Below are positions 48,301 to 58,576 of a DNA stretch of 64,000 nucleotides, piece by piece. Where the stretch lies: the NCBI GenBank assembly GCA_021234155.1, contig JAJEKV010000057.1, positions 8,960,108 to 9,024,107 of the forward strand, read 5' to 3'. Within the stretch, counting starts at the first letter, position 1; the number at the start of each line of letters is the position of its first letter. The notes below the pieces were generated by a model. That model was not told where the DNA came from, made no database searches, and worked only from the letters and a program-made list of their open reading frames with translations. Source of the stretch: Isoetes taiwanensis. Taxonomy: Eukaryota; Streptophyta; Lycopodiopsida; Isoetales; Isoetaceae. Position numbers and translations under genes: made by a program.

Positions 48301-49842
48301 GATATCAGTCCCTTGAGAAAGTTGGCAAGCCTTCAGAATTCTGCAGACAAACCATGTGCCTGATGCTTGTTACATGTGACATTCTCTAGATTATCCAAAT
48401 AGATGGAAATTATTACTCACCCATCATGTACAGCACCAATATAAACAAAGGCTCCTTGATATAAGTGGATGCATGTCACAACTCCCCAGTAATGCTGCAG
48501 ATATATAGGAACATAAGTCTCTAGAAGCAGATAAACGCAGTTTTAAACCAGAAATTTAGATGAATACCTGTCCCGGATAGACGAAGGGTAACTCGTACTG
48601 TTTGTACAGGTATTAGCATATACAACTACATTTGTCAGATGCTGCTTTGAATCCAGTGAACAGAAAAATAAACCATATTTTAACCCAATCTAGACTCCAG
48701 AGTATAACTAAACTTTACCATCCCATCCCTATAGTCATTGCCACGCCGCCTTCTGCCAGGATGATATTCTGGATCAGCCTGCACACAGCAGTAGTCTATG
48801 AATACACATGTTTTTCCATTATGGCTGCTTATGAAATTTAAACTAGAAATAGGCTGTATAACGATCATTATTTCTGCACAGACCGTCTATATGTTTTAAA
48901 CTGAATACACAAGTGAGGTGACATGTTCTCCTAGACCAAAAGGAAGAAAAATGAAGGGCAGAGAATTTAATGCTAAAACAAGAAGCAATGCGGAATGTGT
49001 AGGCAACTACTTTTAAAAGAGGCTAACCAAACCTCAATTGCATCAGCCTCCAATGTGCTCTTATTTGCAGCAACCCAGTCCTTATATTGCTTGAGAAAAG
49101 TCTTCCAGCGATCAAAACAAACATCTGGATGATCAAGAGGTTCTGTGTCCACCAAATCTTCTGTAGTCACCACCATGTTATCATGTATGGAGTGAGCTTC
49201 ACGAATAAATGCAAGCTCAATTGGGTCTACCTTCCATCCTGGTGGCGGCCAGTCACGGGGAGGGATCAATTTAAAAACTAGAGGCATATCCCATAAGCTT
49301 CCCTCTCTTGTTATTTTAGAAATCTCATTCTCTATTTCAGCCTGTTTCCTGGCCTCCTCGTCCCATTTTTCTTTTCCCTTGACCATGTGTTTCTTCGTAT
49401 CTAATATGTCCATCACTTCCCTTGGAAGTTTTGGATTTTCTATCGTATCTTCTTTTAAACTGGCCAGCGCAAACTCACCTTCTTTAGTGGTTATCTCCTC
49501 CCACGGAGCCCAACCTCTTTCCCAGCTACGTCTTCTAGCTTCATCTTCGGCCTTCTCCTCTTCTGATTTACTATCCACCGGAGTTGCTTCATTATCTGGC
49601 ACAACATCCACACCCGTCTCGGAAGACTCTGAGCCAGGTTCTTCTGAGGCCTTTGCAAAAACAGAACCAGAAAGAATCAACTTCCCAGAAGCATATCCTT
49701 TGGACGGAATGTATGTCAATGAATGATTTCTAGCAGGAAGCTGGTTGGCCGAGATAGATCTATTTTGTAATCCTGTAATGCTTCTTCTTGGAAGACCAAT
49801 GCAAGGATTGAGACCCAAAGCAACGCATGAAGCTCCTAACAT
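45328..49842 (-). CDS. HMR: HEMERA / pTAC12 (PAP5), 12 coding exons
   Basis: The predicted 700-aa protein uses exons 49842-49033, 48778-48719, 48597-48568, 48494-48421, 48279-48195, 47949-47876, 47365-47299, 47228-47136, 46610-46389, 46319-46269, 46199-46048 and 45712-45328, all joining in frame at GT-AG introns. HEMERA is a subunit associated with the plastid-encoded RNA polymerase and also acts in the nucleus in phytochrome signalling. The Ser/Arg-rich start (MLGASCVALGLNPC) fits a chloroplast transit peptide. Family hallmarks include RDWPPPGWKVD, YHPGRRRRGNDYRDGM, YQGAFVYIGAVHDGWVPIKG, AKRDPYRYRFPIELRFVDPN, KKFDYPPIFTRPGD, VWQLHMAEQM and FGLPLEELGRY. The C-terminus is acidic (DDEDGNDDSVQWLDPLGD), like the transactivation region of the Arabidopsis protein. 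The 30-base third exon encodes YELPFVYPGQ. No damage is seen. The last exon could have another splice choice. Confidence 0.94.
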
Positions 49843-49849
49843 TCTGTAC

Positions 49850-50265
49850 TTTGTTCATAAGACGAATGCATTCAGAGAGGCACGTAGAGATTCATGAAGT
49901 CTTGTGAACTTGGATAGGGTTCAGGGTTTATGTGTTTAATGTAGTAACAACTTTTTCTTCGTAATAAACACTAGTTAACGTATCTTGCTTGTGTTAATCT
50001 CCATGGATCTACAAAATGGCCAAACTATTCCCTCAACAAGACCTCCACTGTCCAGTCAGCATGTTGACTGGGTCAAATCTTGCTATCCATGTCATCGTCG
50101 CCATAGCACAAGCTTAATCGACTATTTTCTTATACTACATCCCATGAATGTAATGTACAAGTTACTTAATGTTCATAAAGTATATGCTTTCTGGAAGCAA
50201 TTACAATACAAGTGCAAATGCTTTTTACAACTTTTTGTTTGAAAAAGAAAGGGTTTTTAATTAAA
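49850..50265. promoter_or_regulatory. Probable HEMERA promoter region
   Basis: The first 400 bases upstream of the HEMERA start carry no gene. A Helitron end begins at 50267, so the native promoter may be short or may extend into inserted DNA. No clear TATA box stood out. Confidence 0.35.
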
Positions 50266-50266
50266 A

Positions 50267-50296
50267 CTAGTAAACGTGTGCCCGGCGTTGCCGGGC
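50267..50296 (-). mobile_element. Helitron 3' terminus (copy 1)
   Basis: Read on the minus strand, GCCCGGCAACGCCGGGC forms a perfect 7-bp stem with a 3-base loop. It is followed after nine bases by CTAG and then T. This is the canonical Helitron 3' end inserted before T. The element body would extend toward higher coordinates; its 5' TC end was not located. Confidence 0.7.
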
Positions 50297-50299
50297 TAA

Positions 50300-51300
50300 T
50301 GTCCTTGCATGTGTTCATACTCAACCTTTAACGTATAAGATTAAGATTTGTATAAGAGGTTTTTTTTACCAAAAGATTGTATGTAATTTCTAGAACTACT
50401 ATAGATAGACATGGGCAAGCATGCTATGATGAATGCTCGCATCTCCTAATTACCAAAACAGATACATATTGATAGCAAGTTAGTGAAACTATTATGGCCG
50501 GGATTAAAAGACCTCGCCCTTTCGGGTTTTCAAGGAAAAACCCTGACAATAATGGGATCACTAACCTATGTTAAACATCATAAATTATAGTAGAATCTGT
50601 AGCCTCGTGCTGACTAGCTTTTGTGGGTGAAAATGCATTATAGCAAAGAAGTTCAAATTGAAGCCATGTTCGAGTTGCCTTCTCATTAAACTTCATCTAG
50701 GTACGAGGCACGAGGGCCTCAACTAGGCACAAAGGCCTCCAACCAGACACAAGGACATCAACTAGGCATTAGGCCTCCAACAAGATGTTACTTTATACAC
50801 AAAGATTTACAATTGGAAAAAGGGTGGGGGTGGGGCCCAACACTAGGAAGAAGGGAGATGCAAAGAGAGTTGATAAGAGAGAAAGGGACGAGAAAGAACC
50901 TAAGTAGGGAGCAAGAAAGGAAAAGGACAAAAATAACTAGATGATTAACTACCTCTGTAGTTCTAGAACTTTGTTTTCCTTCTATTCAGTGAAATGAAGG
51001 AAAATACCATTTCTAGAACTACTACGCATAGACATGGGCAAGCATGCTGACAAAGAGGCAGAGTGGAAAACAATGTAAACCAGTTAAGCAAGGCCAGGAA
51101 AAGTCATAAGTCGCTTATATTAACTCAAAAAAAAGGACCTAAACTTTGAGTAGAAATAAAAAGGCCATACACTTCTTAACTTTAAAACCGAAACAAAAGC
51201 AATTCTTCAGGGAAAAGTGCAAAGATGCCTTGATGCAAGGGTAGACTTATGGTTGAGGACATTAAGGTTAAGTTAGAAGCAACCCTTTTGCTTATTATCT
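50300..51300. other. Probable Helitron body without genes
   Basis: No coding region was seen. A roughly 40-bp motif (CTAGAACTACTA, then ATAGACATGGGCAAGCATGC) occurs at about 50391 and again at about 51013 in direct orientation. A purine-rich tract and GGCACGAGGGCC-like repeats lie between. Confidence 0.4.
50480..50564. repeat. Conserved-core hairpin, copy 2
   Basis: The arm TTAGTGA (50480-50486) pairs perfectly with TCACTAA (50558-50564), and the inner part (ATTATGGC with GACAATAAT) pairs with gaps. The core CGGGATTAAAAGACCTCG, CCCTTTCGGG and AAGGAAAAACCC matches the loop of copy 1. Confidence 0.65.
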
Positions 51301-51309
51301 TTTATTATT

Positions 51310-52380
51310 GGGAAAATTCTAAAAATGCCCTTGTATTTCTTTATAATTGTCAAAATGCCCCTATATTTTTAATAATTGTTAAAATGCCCCTAATTTTTAT
51401 GCACTGTGATTCACAAGAAGCCCAAGAAGGTAGACCGTGAATTCGTTGCTGCTCCAAACCTTTTGTTTGCATTTTCGTTTTGAACACATTGCAATTTTTC
51501 CGGATTTTTCATAGCCGACTTTTCATCCAAAATCGGGGATGGATGCGAGAGGTGGAGTTGAAAGACAGTCAATTTTGGCAGCCCCATTCCATCCAAAGTC
51601 CGTCTTTGGGCCATGCAATTTTGATTTTTGCTTAACCCGGCTTGGGATTGAACCCTTGACCCATGACGACAATTCAATAGTCCGCGGACCCGGATATAGT
51701 TGCAATGCCTTTTACACCCTCAAATGGAAACTTATTTCCGACAATCTCAATATGCTCAACCTCTCAAGCCCCCAATTACGCAAGTATGTCGCTAGTCTTA
51801 TTTTCCATGGATCGACTGTCTCCAACACGGAAACTTGTAGATTGCACGTAAATTGAGCCATTATGTGCATCAAATACTTCGGGCTAAGAACACTCCACGA
51901 GGGCGGCGGTGTGGTTTTTTACGGGGTGACGTAGGCTACCTCTTACATTTGCAAGACACGGAGCTAATTCATCATAGTAAGCGGACCTAAAATTGAGTAG
52001 AAGTGGATTCGATGAACGAAGCCAAAAGGAAAAATTGGTGGAGAAGATCGATTTGGAGCGGAAGATTGTAGCTAGAATGGTATTTGGGCATCTATGCACA
52101 CGCCTTGAAGCTTGACTTAGCAATCCATCGGATTTACCCCATATTGTGGTGGGCTGAAATGAATCCTCAGCTTGGATCTATAAAATCAATTTTTATGCTT
52201 GGATCTATAAATTGCCAGAGCCATGAAGTGATTCTGACCCAATTCATCTCCATTTTTTGTGTTCTAGTGGCTCTTCAACGATGGATGATTGCATATACAA
52301 GGGCATTTTAAGAAATACAAAAAATATAAGGGCATTTTGACAATTATAAAGAAATACAAGGGCATTTTTAGAATTTTCCC
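51310..52380. mobile_element. Non-autonomous Mutator-like element, 1071 bp
   Basis: The ends are inverted repeats of about 80 bp beginning GGGAAAATTCTAAAAATGCC, nearly identical for the first 50 bp. They are flanked by the perfect 9-bp target duplication TTTATTATT (51301-51309 and 52381-52389). These are the hallmarks of MULEs. The interior (about 51400-52270) encodes no transposase. It carries unidentified sequence, which could be captured host DNA. Open frames at 51411-51705 and 51539-51856 overlap on opposite strands without known domains. Confidence 0.88.
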
Positions 52381-52585
52381 TTTATTATTCAACACATCCG
52401 ACAACCTTATATAGTCATAGAAAACGCATTTAAGCCAACAACATCGGATAACTAGCAACATACCAAACCATTCAAAATTATAATGTCACAATTAACGATG
52501 TACTGGTTAGAATAGAATAGAATAGAATAGAGTTTTTATCGTCCACGGAGACCAATTGGCCTATGGGACCCAACAAGAGGCACAT

Positions 52586-52670
52586 CAAGCGTATTACTGT
52601 CCGGGTTAAAAAACCCCCTCCCCACCCTAAAGGGTTGTTTAGGGAAAAAACTGTGACAGAAATAGGCTTG
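52586..52670. repeat. Conserved-core hairpin, copy 3 (in LINE 3' region)
   Basis: CAAGCGTATTACTGTC (52586-52601) pairs with 52655-52670 at 14 of 16 positions. The loop starts CGGGTTAAAAAACCCCC, has an inner ACCCTAAAGGGT hairpin and ends AGGGAAAAAAC, matching the core of the other copies while the stem sequence is different. Confidence 0.75.
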
Positions 52671-52855
52671 CTGTCAAACTGTACAAATACAAATACAAAT
52701 ACAAATACAAATACAGATAGAAATATGTACATGCATCAGGCAAGTGCCCGAGGGCCAAGCTAATCTCGGCTATCCATTATCTCTTGAATGTATAAGCCCA
52801 ACCTCCGTACCGAGCTCGTGCTCAGCATCTCATGCAGGGGCTGGCCAGGATGGAC

Positions 52856-53730
52856 CAGTGTTGTCAGGTACGTTTAGTACGGTACGGGTATTATACGTAC
52901 TTAACGTATTAATATCGTATGCATACCTCTCATTTAAAAAGTACTTTAAATACGTTTTTTGGAATTATAAAATACTTATTAAATACGTAAAATATGTACT
53001 TTACGTATAGTACGTTAAGTACTTCCTGTAATTTTTTAAAACTATTATTTCTTGTATTGCAGTTGAAATAGTTGCAATAACAACTAGTATGAAGAACTTC
53101 AAGTTTTAAATAATGAACTAAAATATATCACTCTAGAAAATTAAGTATTTCTCAAAGTTTTCAATCCAAAATATGTTTATTTAAGAGTTATATATTCTAG
53201 TTTGCAATCTACACCCACAGACATTAAGTAATTGTTGCTTATTTTTTGCATTCGAAGATATTAACTGCCGTTGACCTCTGTATTTCTTTCCTGGCATGAA
53301 TGCAAGCTACTGAAGTATTAAGGAGGTCTTCCTCCTGCCATGACAAAACAAGGAGAAAGGTGGGTCTGCATCTCCATCTCCATTCCGATTTGGCGGCTAG
53401 GGTAAGAAGAAAGAGGGGGAAAACACAGAGGTTTTGGGTGTTTATTTGCAAGAAGATTGTTTTTTTTCTTTTTCTTTTTTTTTTAACTACAATTCCATAA
53501 TTTCCCTAATGTCTAAAGTCTCTTAATGTGTTTTTTACTCCTATTCTATAATATATAATAATGTATTTTTCCTAATATATAATTTTACCAACTCTATTGG
53601 TCTAATGTCATTTGGACGCTTTTTTTTTTTAAGTATGTATCATACGTACTGTATATATTAATACGTTAAGTACGGTATTAATGGTACGGGACGTATGTAA
53701 ACGTATAATACGGGTACGTAAACAACACTG
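52856..53730. mobile_element. Non-autonomous hAT element, 875 bp, inserted in LINE
   Basis: Termini are inverted CAGTGTTGT / ACAACACTG, flanked by the perfect 8-bp target duplication GGATGGAC (52848-52855 and 53731-53738), as expected of hAT elements. Subterminal DNA at both ends is rich in TACGTA, TACGG and ACGTAT motifs, candidate transposase sites. The interior is AT-rich and non-coding. The insertion interrupts the LINE ORF2 near its end. Confidence 0.88.
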
Positions 53731-54384
53731 GGATGGACCAGCTCAGCATAGCGTGTCCGAATGTCATCATATGCCGGGCAACTCTGAAGGGTGTGGCATT
53801 TGTCTTCCACAGCTCCAACCTGGCAGCATTGACAAAGCCTCTCCTGACGCAGCTCCCCAACCCATCTCCCTGTCTCAATCTGGAGATGGTGTGCACCTGT
53901 GTGGATAGAGGCAATGGATCTGCGCTTTTTCATGGGTAGATGAGTGCGCAGGTAGCATTGCGGGCCCCGCTCCAACCTGGGATTTATGTGGCGTTGATAA
54001 TGTGCCGTCTTGACCTGTTCAAGGGTGCTGGCATCCCATAGCTTACTGAAGAAGCATGCGTCAAGGTACTGTCCGAGAGGCGATCTGCCTCCGTTTGCAC
54101 TTGGACGCACCTGTGCTCCTACACATTCCATCTGGCCAACCACTGAGCTCTCTTTTCCCGCCAGCAGGCCTTTAGGCGTTGAGGCCCCATTGCCATAGTG
54201 TAAGCGAGGTGAGGGAGACGAGTATCGTCCATGCTGACCACCTTCTGAAAGTAGACGATGTGTCTGTCAAGGGCTCCTCTTTGAAGAGGCAAGAAACATG
54301 TTTCTTGCAACAGTATCTGGTATGGGACTGTGGACTTCACCCCCAGGGCTCGTGCCAAGAAAGCTTTCTGCACCTGCTAATTTA

Positions 54385-55000
54385 TTATTGTTAATAATTA
54401 TTCTTATGGGAATCCATCCCCTTGGGCTAAAACCACAAAACTCCACACACCATTATGCCTCAAAAGCAAAAAACTAAATATTTTAGAATTAAAATTAATG
54501 CAAAAGATAAGGGCAAATTAGGGAAAAAAGAAACCAGACAGAAGAGAAAAGAGTTAGGTCTATTCCGATGTTCGTTGCTATGATCTTGGCATCATCTGAG
54601 CTTCATGACAGGATTGCACTAAAAAACGGACACATCATAGATAAAAGGGTTTGATTCATGAAAATGTGGGCCGCAGTTCTTGCAGGATCTATGAATGTCG
54701 CTATTTGGCCAGGGGTCTAGCAATCGCCATGCTTAAAAGGGAAACAAAACTGGCTGCTTATTCATTCCGAGAATGGCTATGAGGAAAATTGTTGTGTAAC
54801 GAATTTAACCCATCTTTCTGTACAGGTTTGTAATTCATCAAAAGAAATACGGCCATAAGTAGGAAAAATGACATATTGGCAGAACGTTTCTTGCAAAAGC
54901 CCCTTGTATAACCACCCCAATTCTGGGTCCACACTTAAAAACAATAGTAAAAAAGGGACCACATGTCGTTGTTCAAAAAAATCTACATGTGGTTATGTGG
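54385..55000. other. Spacer without recognised features
   Basis: AT-rich sequence on the 5' side of the truncated LINE. I see no gene or clear repeat. Confidence 0.35.
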
Positions 55001-55004
55001 AGGT

Positions 55005-55690
55005 GTGGTTTATTAAGAAGGCGGTGTAGTTTTTTTTAAGGAGCTATAGTTTTTTTTTTTGAAGGTGTGGTCTTTTTTAAAGGTGTGGTTTTTTTAAAGG
55101 AAGTGTTGTTTTTTTTTAAAGAGGGTGTTGTTTTTAAGAAGGCGTTGTTGTGCTTTATAACTAGGTGTAGTTTTTAGTAGTTGTTTTTTATGGAAGTGTA
55201 GTTTTTTGAGGTGTGGTTTATAAGGATGTGTAGTTTTAAAGTGGTTGTTTACTTAAGGAAGTATAGTTTTCTGAAGTGGTGTGATTTTTTTAATCGAGGT
55301 GTTGTTTTTTGAGGTGTGGTTTATAAGTAAGTGTAGTTTTTAAATAGCTATTTTTTTAAAGAAGTATGGTTTTTTAAAGTGTGGTTTATAAGTGGGTGTA
55401 GTTTTTAAGTGGTTGTTTTTTAATGAAGTATGGTTTTCTGAAGTTTAGTTTTTAAGAAGCTACGTTTTAAGAAGTATGGTTTTTTTGAGGTGTGGCTTAT
55501 ATAACTAGGTGCAATTTTTAAGTAGCTAAGTATGGTCTTTTGAGGTGTAGTTTATCAGTAAATGTAGTTTTTAAGTGGTTGTTTTTTTAAGAAGTGCGGT
55601 TTTCTGAAGTGGTGTGGTTTATAACTAGGTGTAGTTTTTAAGTAGCTATTTCTTAAGGAGGTATGGTTTTTTTTAGTTTTTTTTTAGGCT
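55005..55690. repeat. Degenerate GT-rich minisatellite
   Basis: Short modules recur in variable order: GGTGTGGTTTATAA, GGTGTAGTTTTTAAG, GTGGTTGTTTTTT and AAGTATGGTTTT. The modules form a loose unit of about 60-90 bp repeated roughly eight to ten times. There are no G/C-rich spacers and no open frame. Strand asymmetry is strong, with T and G on the plus strand and very little C. Confidence 0.75.
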
Positions 55691-56035
55691 TTATCTTAAG
55701 CAAAGCACCACCACCTGGAATATTGTTTGTGTGCTTAAATTTGGGAATATAACATGTTGTTGTACATTCATGGAAAATACCTTCAACAGTTAGATCCAAG
55801 GTGGCTCAAACATGCCACGTGGCCCCAACATGGAACAATTGGAGTTTATTCTAGAGCCCAATGCTATGGTGTATTTTTCCTGTGGTGGTATGAGTCCCCC
55901 ATGCTGTATTTTTTCCATAGTGGTGGCAATGGTTGCCAAAGGTAAAAAAATCTTTGCCTCTCTTTCCAAAGCTAAAAGCCATGACTTTAATGATTTCCCT
56001 ATGATTTTAGAGGTTTTGGCAGCCGAAAAGAAATC

Positions 56036-56414
56036 TACACTTTGTTCCAGGCTTGTTTGTAAGTAGTACTTACTCCATTCATGCACAACAATTTGTCAGG
56101 TGAGATGCTATATCCAGGAAAATCTTTCATTTTTCTATGGAATTGTTGAATATGAAAATTCATATTGTTTGGTTATTCTTGTCAAACCTAAGATGTCATT
56201 ATTCCACTTGCATAGTTTTTTTGCCAACACAAAACTCTTCGCAGCCAAACTCACCAAAATGGTCTAAACAAACTTTATATTCTGTTTAATAATCATGTTC
56301 TTTGAGGCTCTCATTTTTCATGATACATCATATGAGCCGAGTCGAATTGATCCTTTTCTTTGCGCTTTCGTTTCTATATTATATTACATGCTGTCAAGCA
56401 AAATGTGGTAGCCG
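56036..56414. repeat. 379-bp direct repeat, copy A
   Basis: This block is about 98% identical to 57236-57613 (about six mismatches and one single-base indel), starting TACACTTTGTTCCAGGCTTG and ending TGTGGTAGCCG. The copies lie 1200 bp apart. The block lacks LTR-type ends and carries no gene. Confidence 0.9.
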
Positions 56415-56845
56415 GGGCAAACCTTAGGTGGGTTTTTTGCGTATTCTATGAAATGCTAGTATATTCTAGAAACCGCTCCAAATATGCCATTGCCCTTAAA
56501 TTGTCGGTCACTCCTGTTGTTGCGCGAGGCCAGCCGCTGCTCTTCTTACCGTGTAATCGGATGCTCAAATGCACTTGTATGCAGTAGTTTGTTAGCCGAA
56601 TTGGAGATTCGGAATTCAACCTGGTAGTTTTGAAAAAATCCAATTCTTCTGGATATGAATTGCTAGTTTGTCTATCCAGAGATTTGTAAATGTTGGTTCA
56701 TCTATCCAGATATTTATAGGCACTTGATGATGTGGCGCTATTCCGCATGCAAATATACAAACTATATCTAGTTGTGTCTAATATTTAGGTTTGAGACTTT
56801 GTAAAGCATTATGTATTGTAGTTCTGCTCAGGCGCACCATTGGCA

Positions 56846-57698
56846 AATTGAAGTGTTTGAAGTTTCTCCTTGACAATGAAGCAATTACCAAGGGTGGTTG
56901 AAATCGCAGTCATGCTATAAAGGATCTATATGATTCCATCGGTTCAAAATAAATTCTTGAATGGGAGCTTTATATCCAGACTATGGATTTTGCAAATGAG
57001 GATAAGTTTGATTTTGACCCATTAGATGATAAGATAGGGCCAGGGGACCTATTCCCTTTGCAGGTAACCTTGTGATGCACTTGAAATGTCCTTTTCTACC
57101 CTTGTTTGCGTTCTTCACAATTCTTTTTAGCTAGCGGATAGTGCATTTACCTATTCTTTACCTTTATGTAGCTAGCTCCTCCTTTACCTCTTGTCTGACC
57201 CTTACCCATATTTTGGTTTTAAAAATATCCTTACGTACACTTTGTTCCAGGCTTGTTTGTAAGTAGTATTTACTCCATTCATGCACAACAATTTGTCAGG
57301 TGAGATGCTATATCCAGGAAAATCTTTCGTTTTTCTATGGAATTGTTGAATATGAAAATTCATATTGTTTGGTTATTCTTGTCAAACCTAAGATGTCATT
57401 ATTCCACTTGCATAGTTTTTTTGCCAACACAAAACTCTTCGCAGCCAAACTCACCAAAATGGTGTAAACAAACTTTATATTCTGTTTAATAATCATGTTC
57501 TTTGGGCTCTCATTTTTCATGATACATCATATGAGTCGAGTCGAATTGATCCTTTTCTTTGGGCTCTCGTTTCTATATTATATTACATGCTGTCAAGCAA
57601 AATGTGGTAGCCGAGTCAAATTCACATTAGGGTAGAAACTAATGTTTGTTCTTCTTGTAGTGCAGCCCGTTGGGAGAATGGTACTGAATAAGAAAATC
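56846..57698 (+). pseudogene. Catalase pseudogene fragment (two exons)
   Basis: Exon-like sequence up to 57063 encodes LKFLLDNEAITKGG, a stop, NRSHAIKDLYDSIGSK, a break, then [20 protein letters not shown] and FPLQ before a GT donor. After an AG at 57665 comes PVGRMVLNKKI, ending abruptly at 57698. This matches the end of the catalase core (heme-side [20 protein letters not shown]) in order and exon phase. A TGA replaces the conserved Thr codon after GG, and a frame break precedes the second segment. The second copy of the 379-bp repeat lies in the intron. A hairpin MITE sits exactly where the second exon stops. This is a dead fragment. Confidence 0.8.
57236..57613. repeat. 379-bp direct repeat, copy B, in catalase pseudogene intron
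   Basis: Near-identical to 56036-56414. It lies between the two catalase exon relics. Flanking sequences on both sides differ from those of copy A, so it is not a simple tandem duplication of a larger unit. Confidence 0.9.
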
Positions 57699-57700
57699 TA

Positions 57701-57812
57701 GCTATCCAAGAAAATGACCACGTTTTGGCCTCCGAAATGTAAACCCTACAAACCTAGCAACACACAGGATTTACGTTTTGGAGGCCAAAACACGGTCATT
57801 TTCTTAGATAAC
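57701..57812. mobile_element. Hairpin MITE, 112 bp, TA target duplication
   Basis: Arms of about 45 bp starting GCTATCCAAGAAAATGACC and ending GGTCATTTTCTTAGATAAC fold into a long hairpin around CCTAGCAACACACAGG. TA dinucleotides flank both sides (57699-57700, 57813-57814), fitting a Tc1/mariner (Stowaway-like) MITE. It truncates the catalase pseudo-exon. Confidence 0.75.
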
Positions 57813-58036
57813 TAGGTGCATCTTTTCTAAACATGCATGCGGAGCCATGGCAACTGAAATAACCGAGTTTGGATCTATTGGCTACCCCGAATGATCCCAA
57901 ACAATTTTGCTACTGCAAAAGGCGCTCTTGACTTCTAATTGCTACACTGGGAGGAGGATAAATCCAAACCCCATTCCGTCAGTTCCTATTGCTTCCTGTT
58001 TTCAAATGCAGCTTCTCGACCATTTCCTAAGTGACC

Positions 58037-58120
58037 GACTAAAACTCGACCTCCATAACGTAAATCCTTCAATAACCTAGCAACACACAGGGTTTATATT
58101 TCGGAGGTCATATCCTAGTC
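58037..58120. repeat. Second, older copy of the hairpin MITE family
   Basis: The centre ACCTAGCAACACACAGG is identical to that of 57701-57812, and imperfect arms (GACTAAAACTCGACCTCC with GGAGGTCATATCCTAGTC) surround it. Outer arms differ from the first copy. Confidence 0.55.
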
Positions 58121-58297
58121 AGATTCGATCAAGATCTTGCACAATGTCATCGCGTAGAGGGAGGATGTTGATGCTAGAAGACGAACCCTCAAAACCTTCC
58201 GGAAGTAGTTCACCCTAACGGTCCTTTCTCGAAGGCCCCTGGCCACGGACGGGCAATTCTCCCACTCCGGAACTGTGAATTGACTCTGCCAATGGAC

Positions 58298-58576
58298 TCA
58301 AAACATCGACATTATCCTGGAGACCAAGTTTCGTGGGCAGAAGACCATCCCTTCTCCAAGAAGCCCAAAGTAGCTCATGTCCAACAAGTTCGTAGTCAAT
58401 TGGCCTAAGAGGTGGCTGTACTGCCATGTGGAGGGTTCGTGTTCCTTTCGTTGCAAAAATGACCGTAACTTGCTCTCTAGGGTAATCTCGCCATTCGGAC
58501 GACGCGGGCCAAGGTGAATCTCCATTCCTGAGCCCTCATCTTCGCCCGAACGACAAAACAATTGGGTTTCTACCAC
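58298..58576 (-). CDS. Unrecognised 92-aa ORF
   Basis: The frame starts MVETQLFCRSGEDEG and contains IHLGPRRPNGEITLESKL. No domain is recognised and no intron signals stand out. The local sequence is unusually G+C-rich compared with its surroundings up to about 58880, which may make long frames more likely by chance. Confidence 0.2.
   Translation of the reverse strand: MVETQLFCRSGEDEGSGMEIHLGPRRPNGEITLESKLRSFLQRKEHEPSTWQYSHLLGQLTTNLLDMSYFGLLGEGMVFCPRNLVSRIMSMF

Larger units (their letters stand above)
52506..54380 (-). pseudogene. LINE ORF2 C-terminal end and 3' region, split by a hAT insertion
   Basis: Minus-strand frames 54373-54119 (FLARALGVKSTVPYQILLQE) and 54143-53739 encode the C-terminal part of a non-LTR retrotransposon ORF2. 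Hallmarks are HHLQIETGRWVGELRQERLC and CCQVGAVEDKCHTLQSCPAY, which form the Cys/His region following the reverse transcriptase. A frameshift separates the two frames. After removing the hAT element the second frame continues at 52847 with PLHEMLSTSSVRRLGL to a TAG near 52763, as in intact LINE ends. The 3' region carries (TATTTG)n near 52683-52715 and ends in a (TTCTA)n tail at about 52510-52533. The copy is 5' truncated near 54380. Confidence 0.75.

Noticed and set aside
51640-51670. Possible tRNA B box (GGGTTCAATCCC on the minus strand)
   Set aside because: No matching A box at the right spacing and no cloverleaf; it is not supported as a tRNA or SINE.
56036-57613. The 379-bp repeats as LTRs of a 1.6-kb retrotransposon
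   Set aside because: No TG..CA-type ends, primer-binding site, polypurine tract or target duplication; the interior is catalase-derived.
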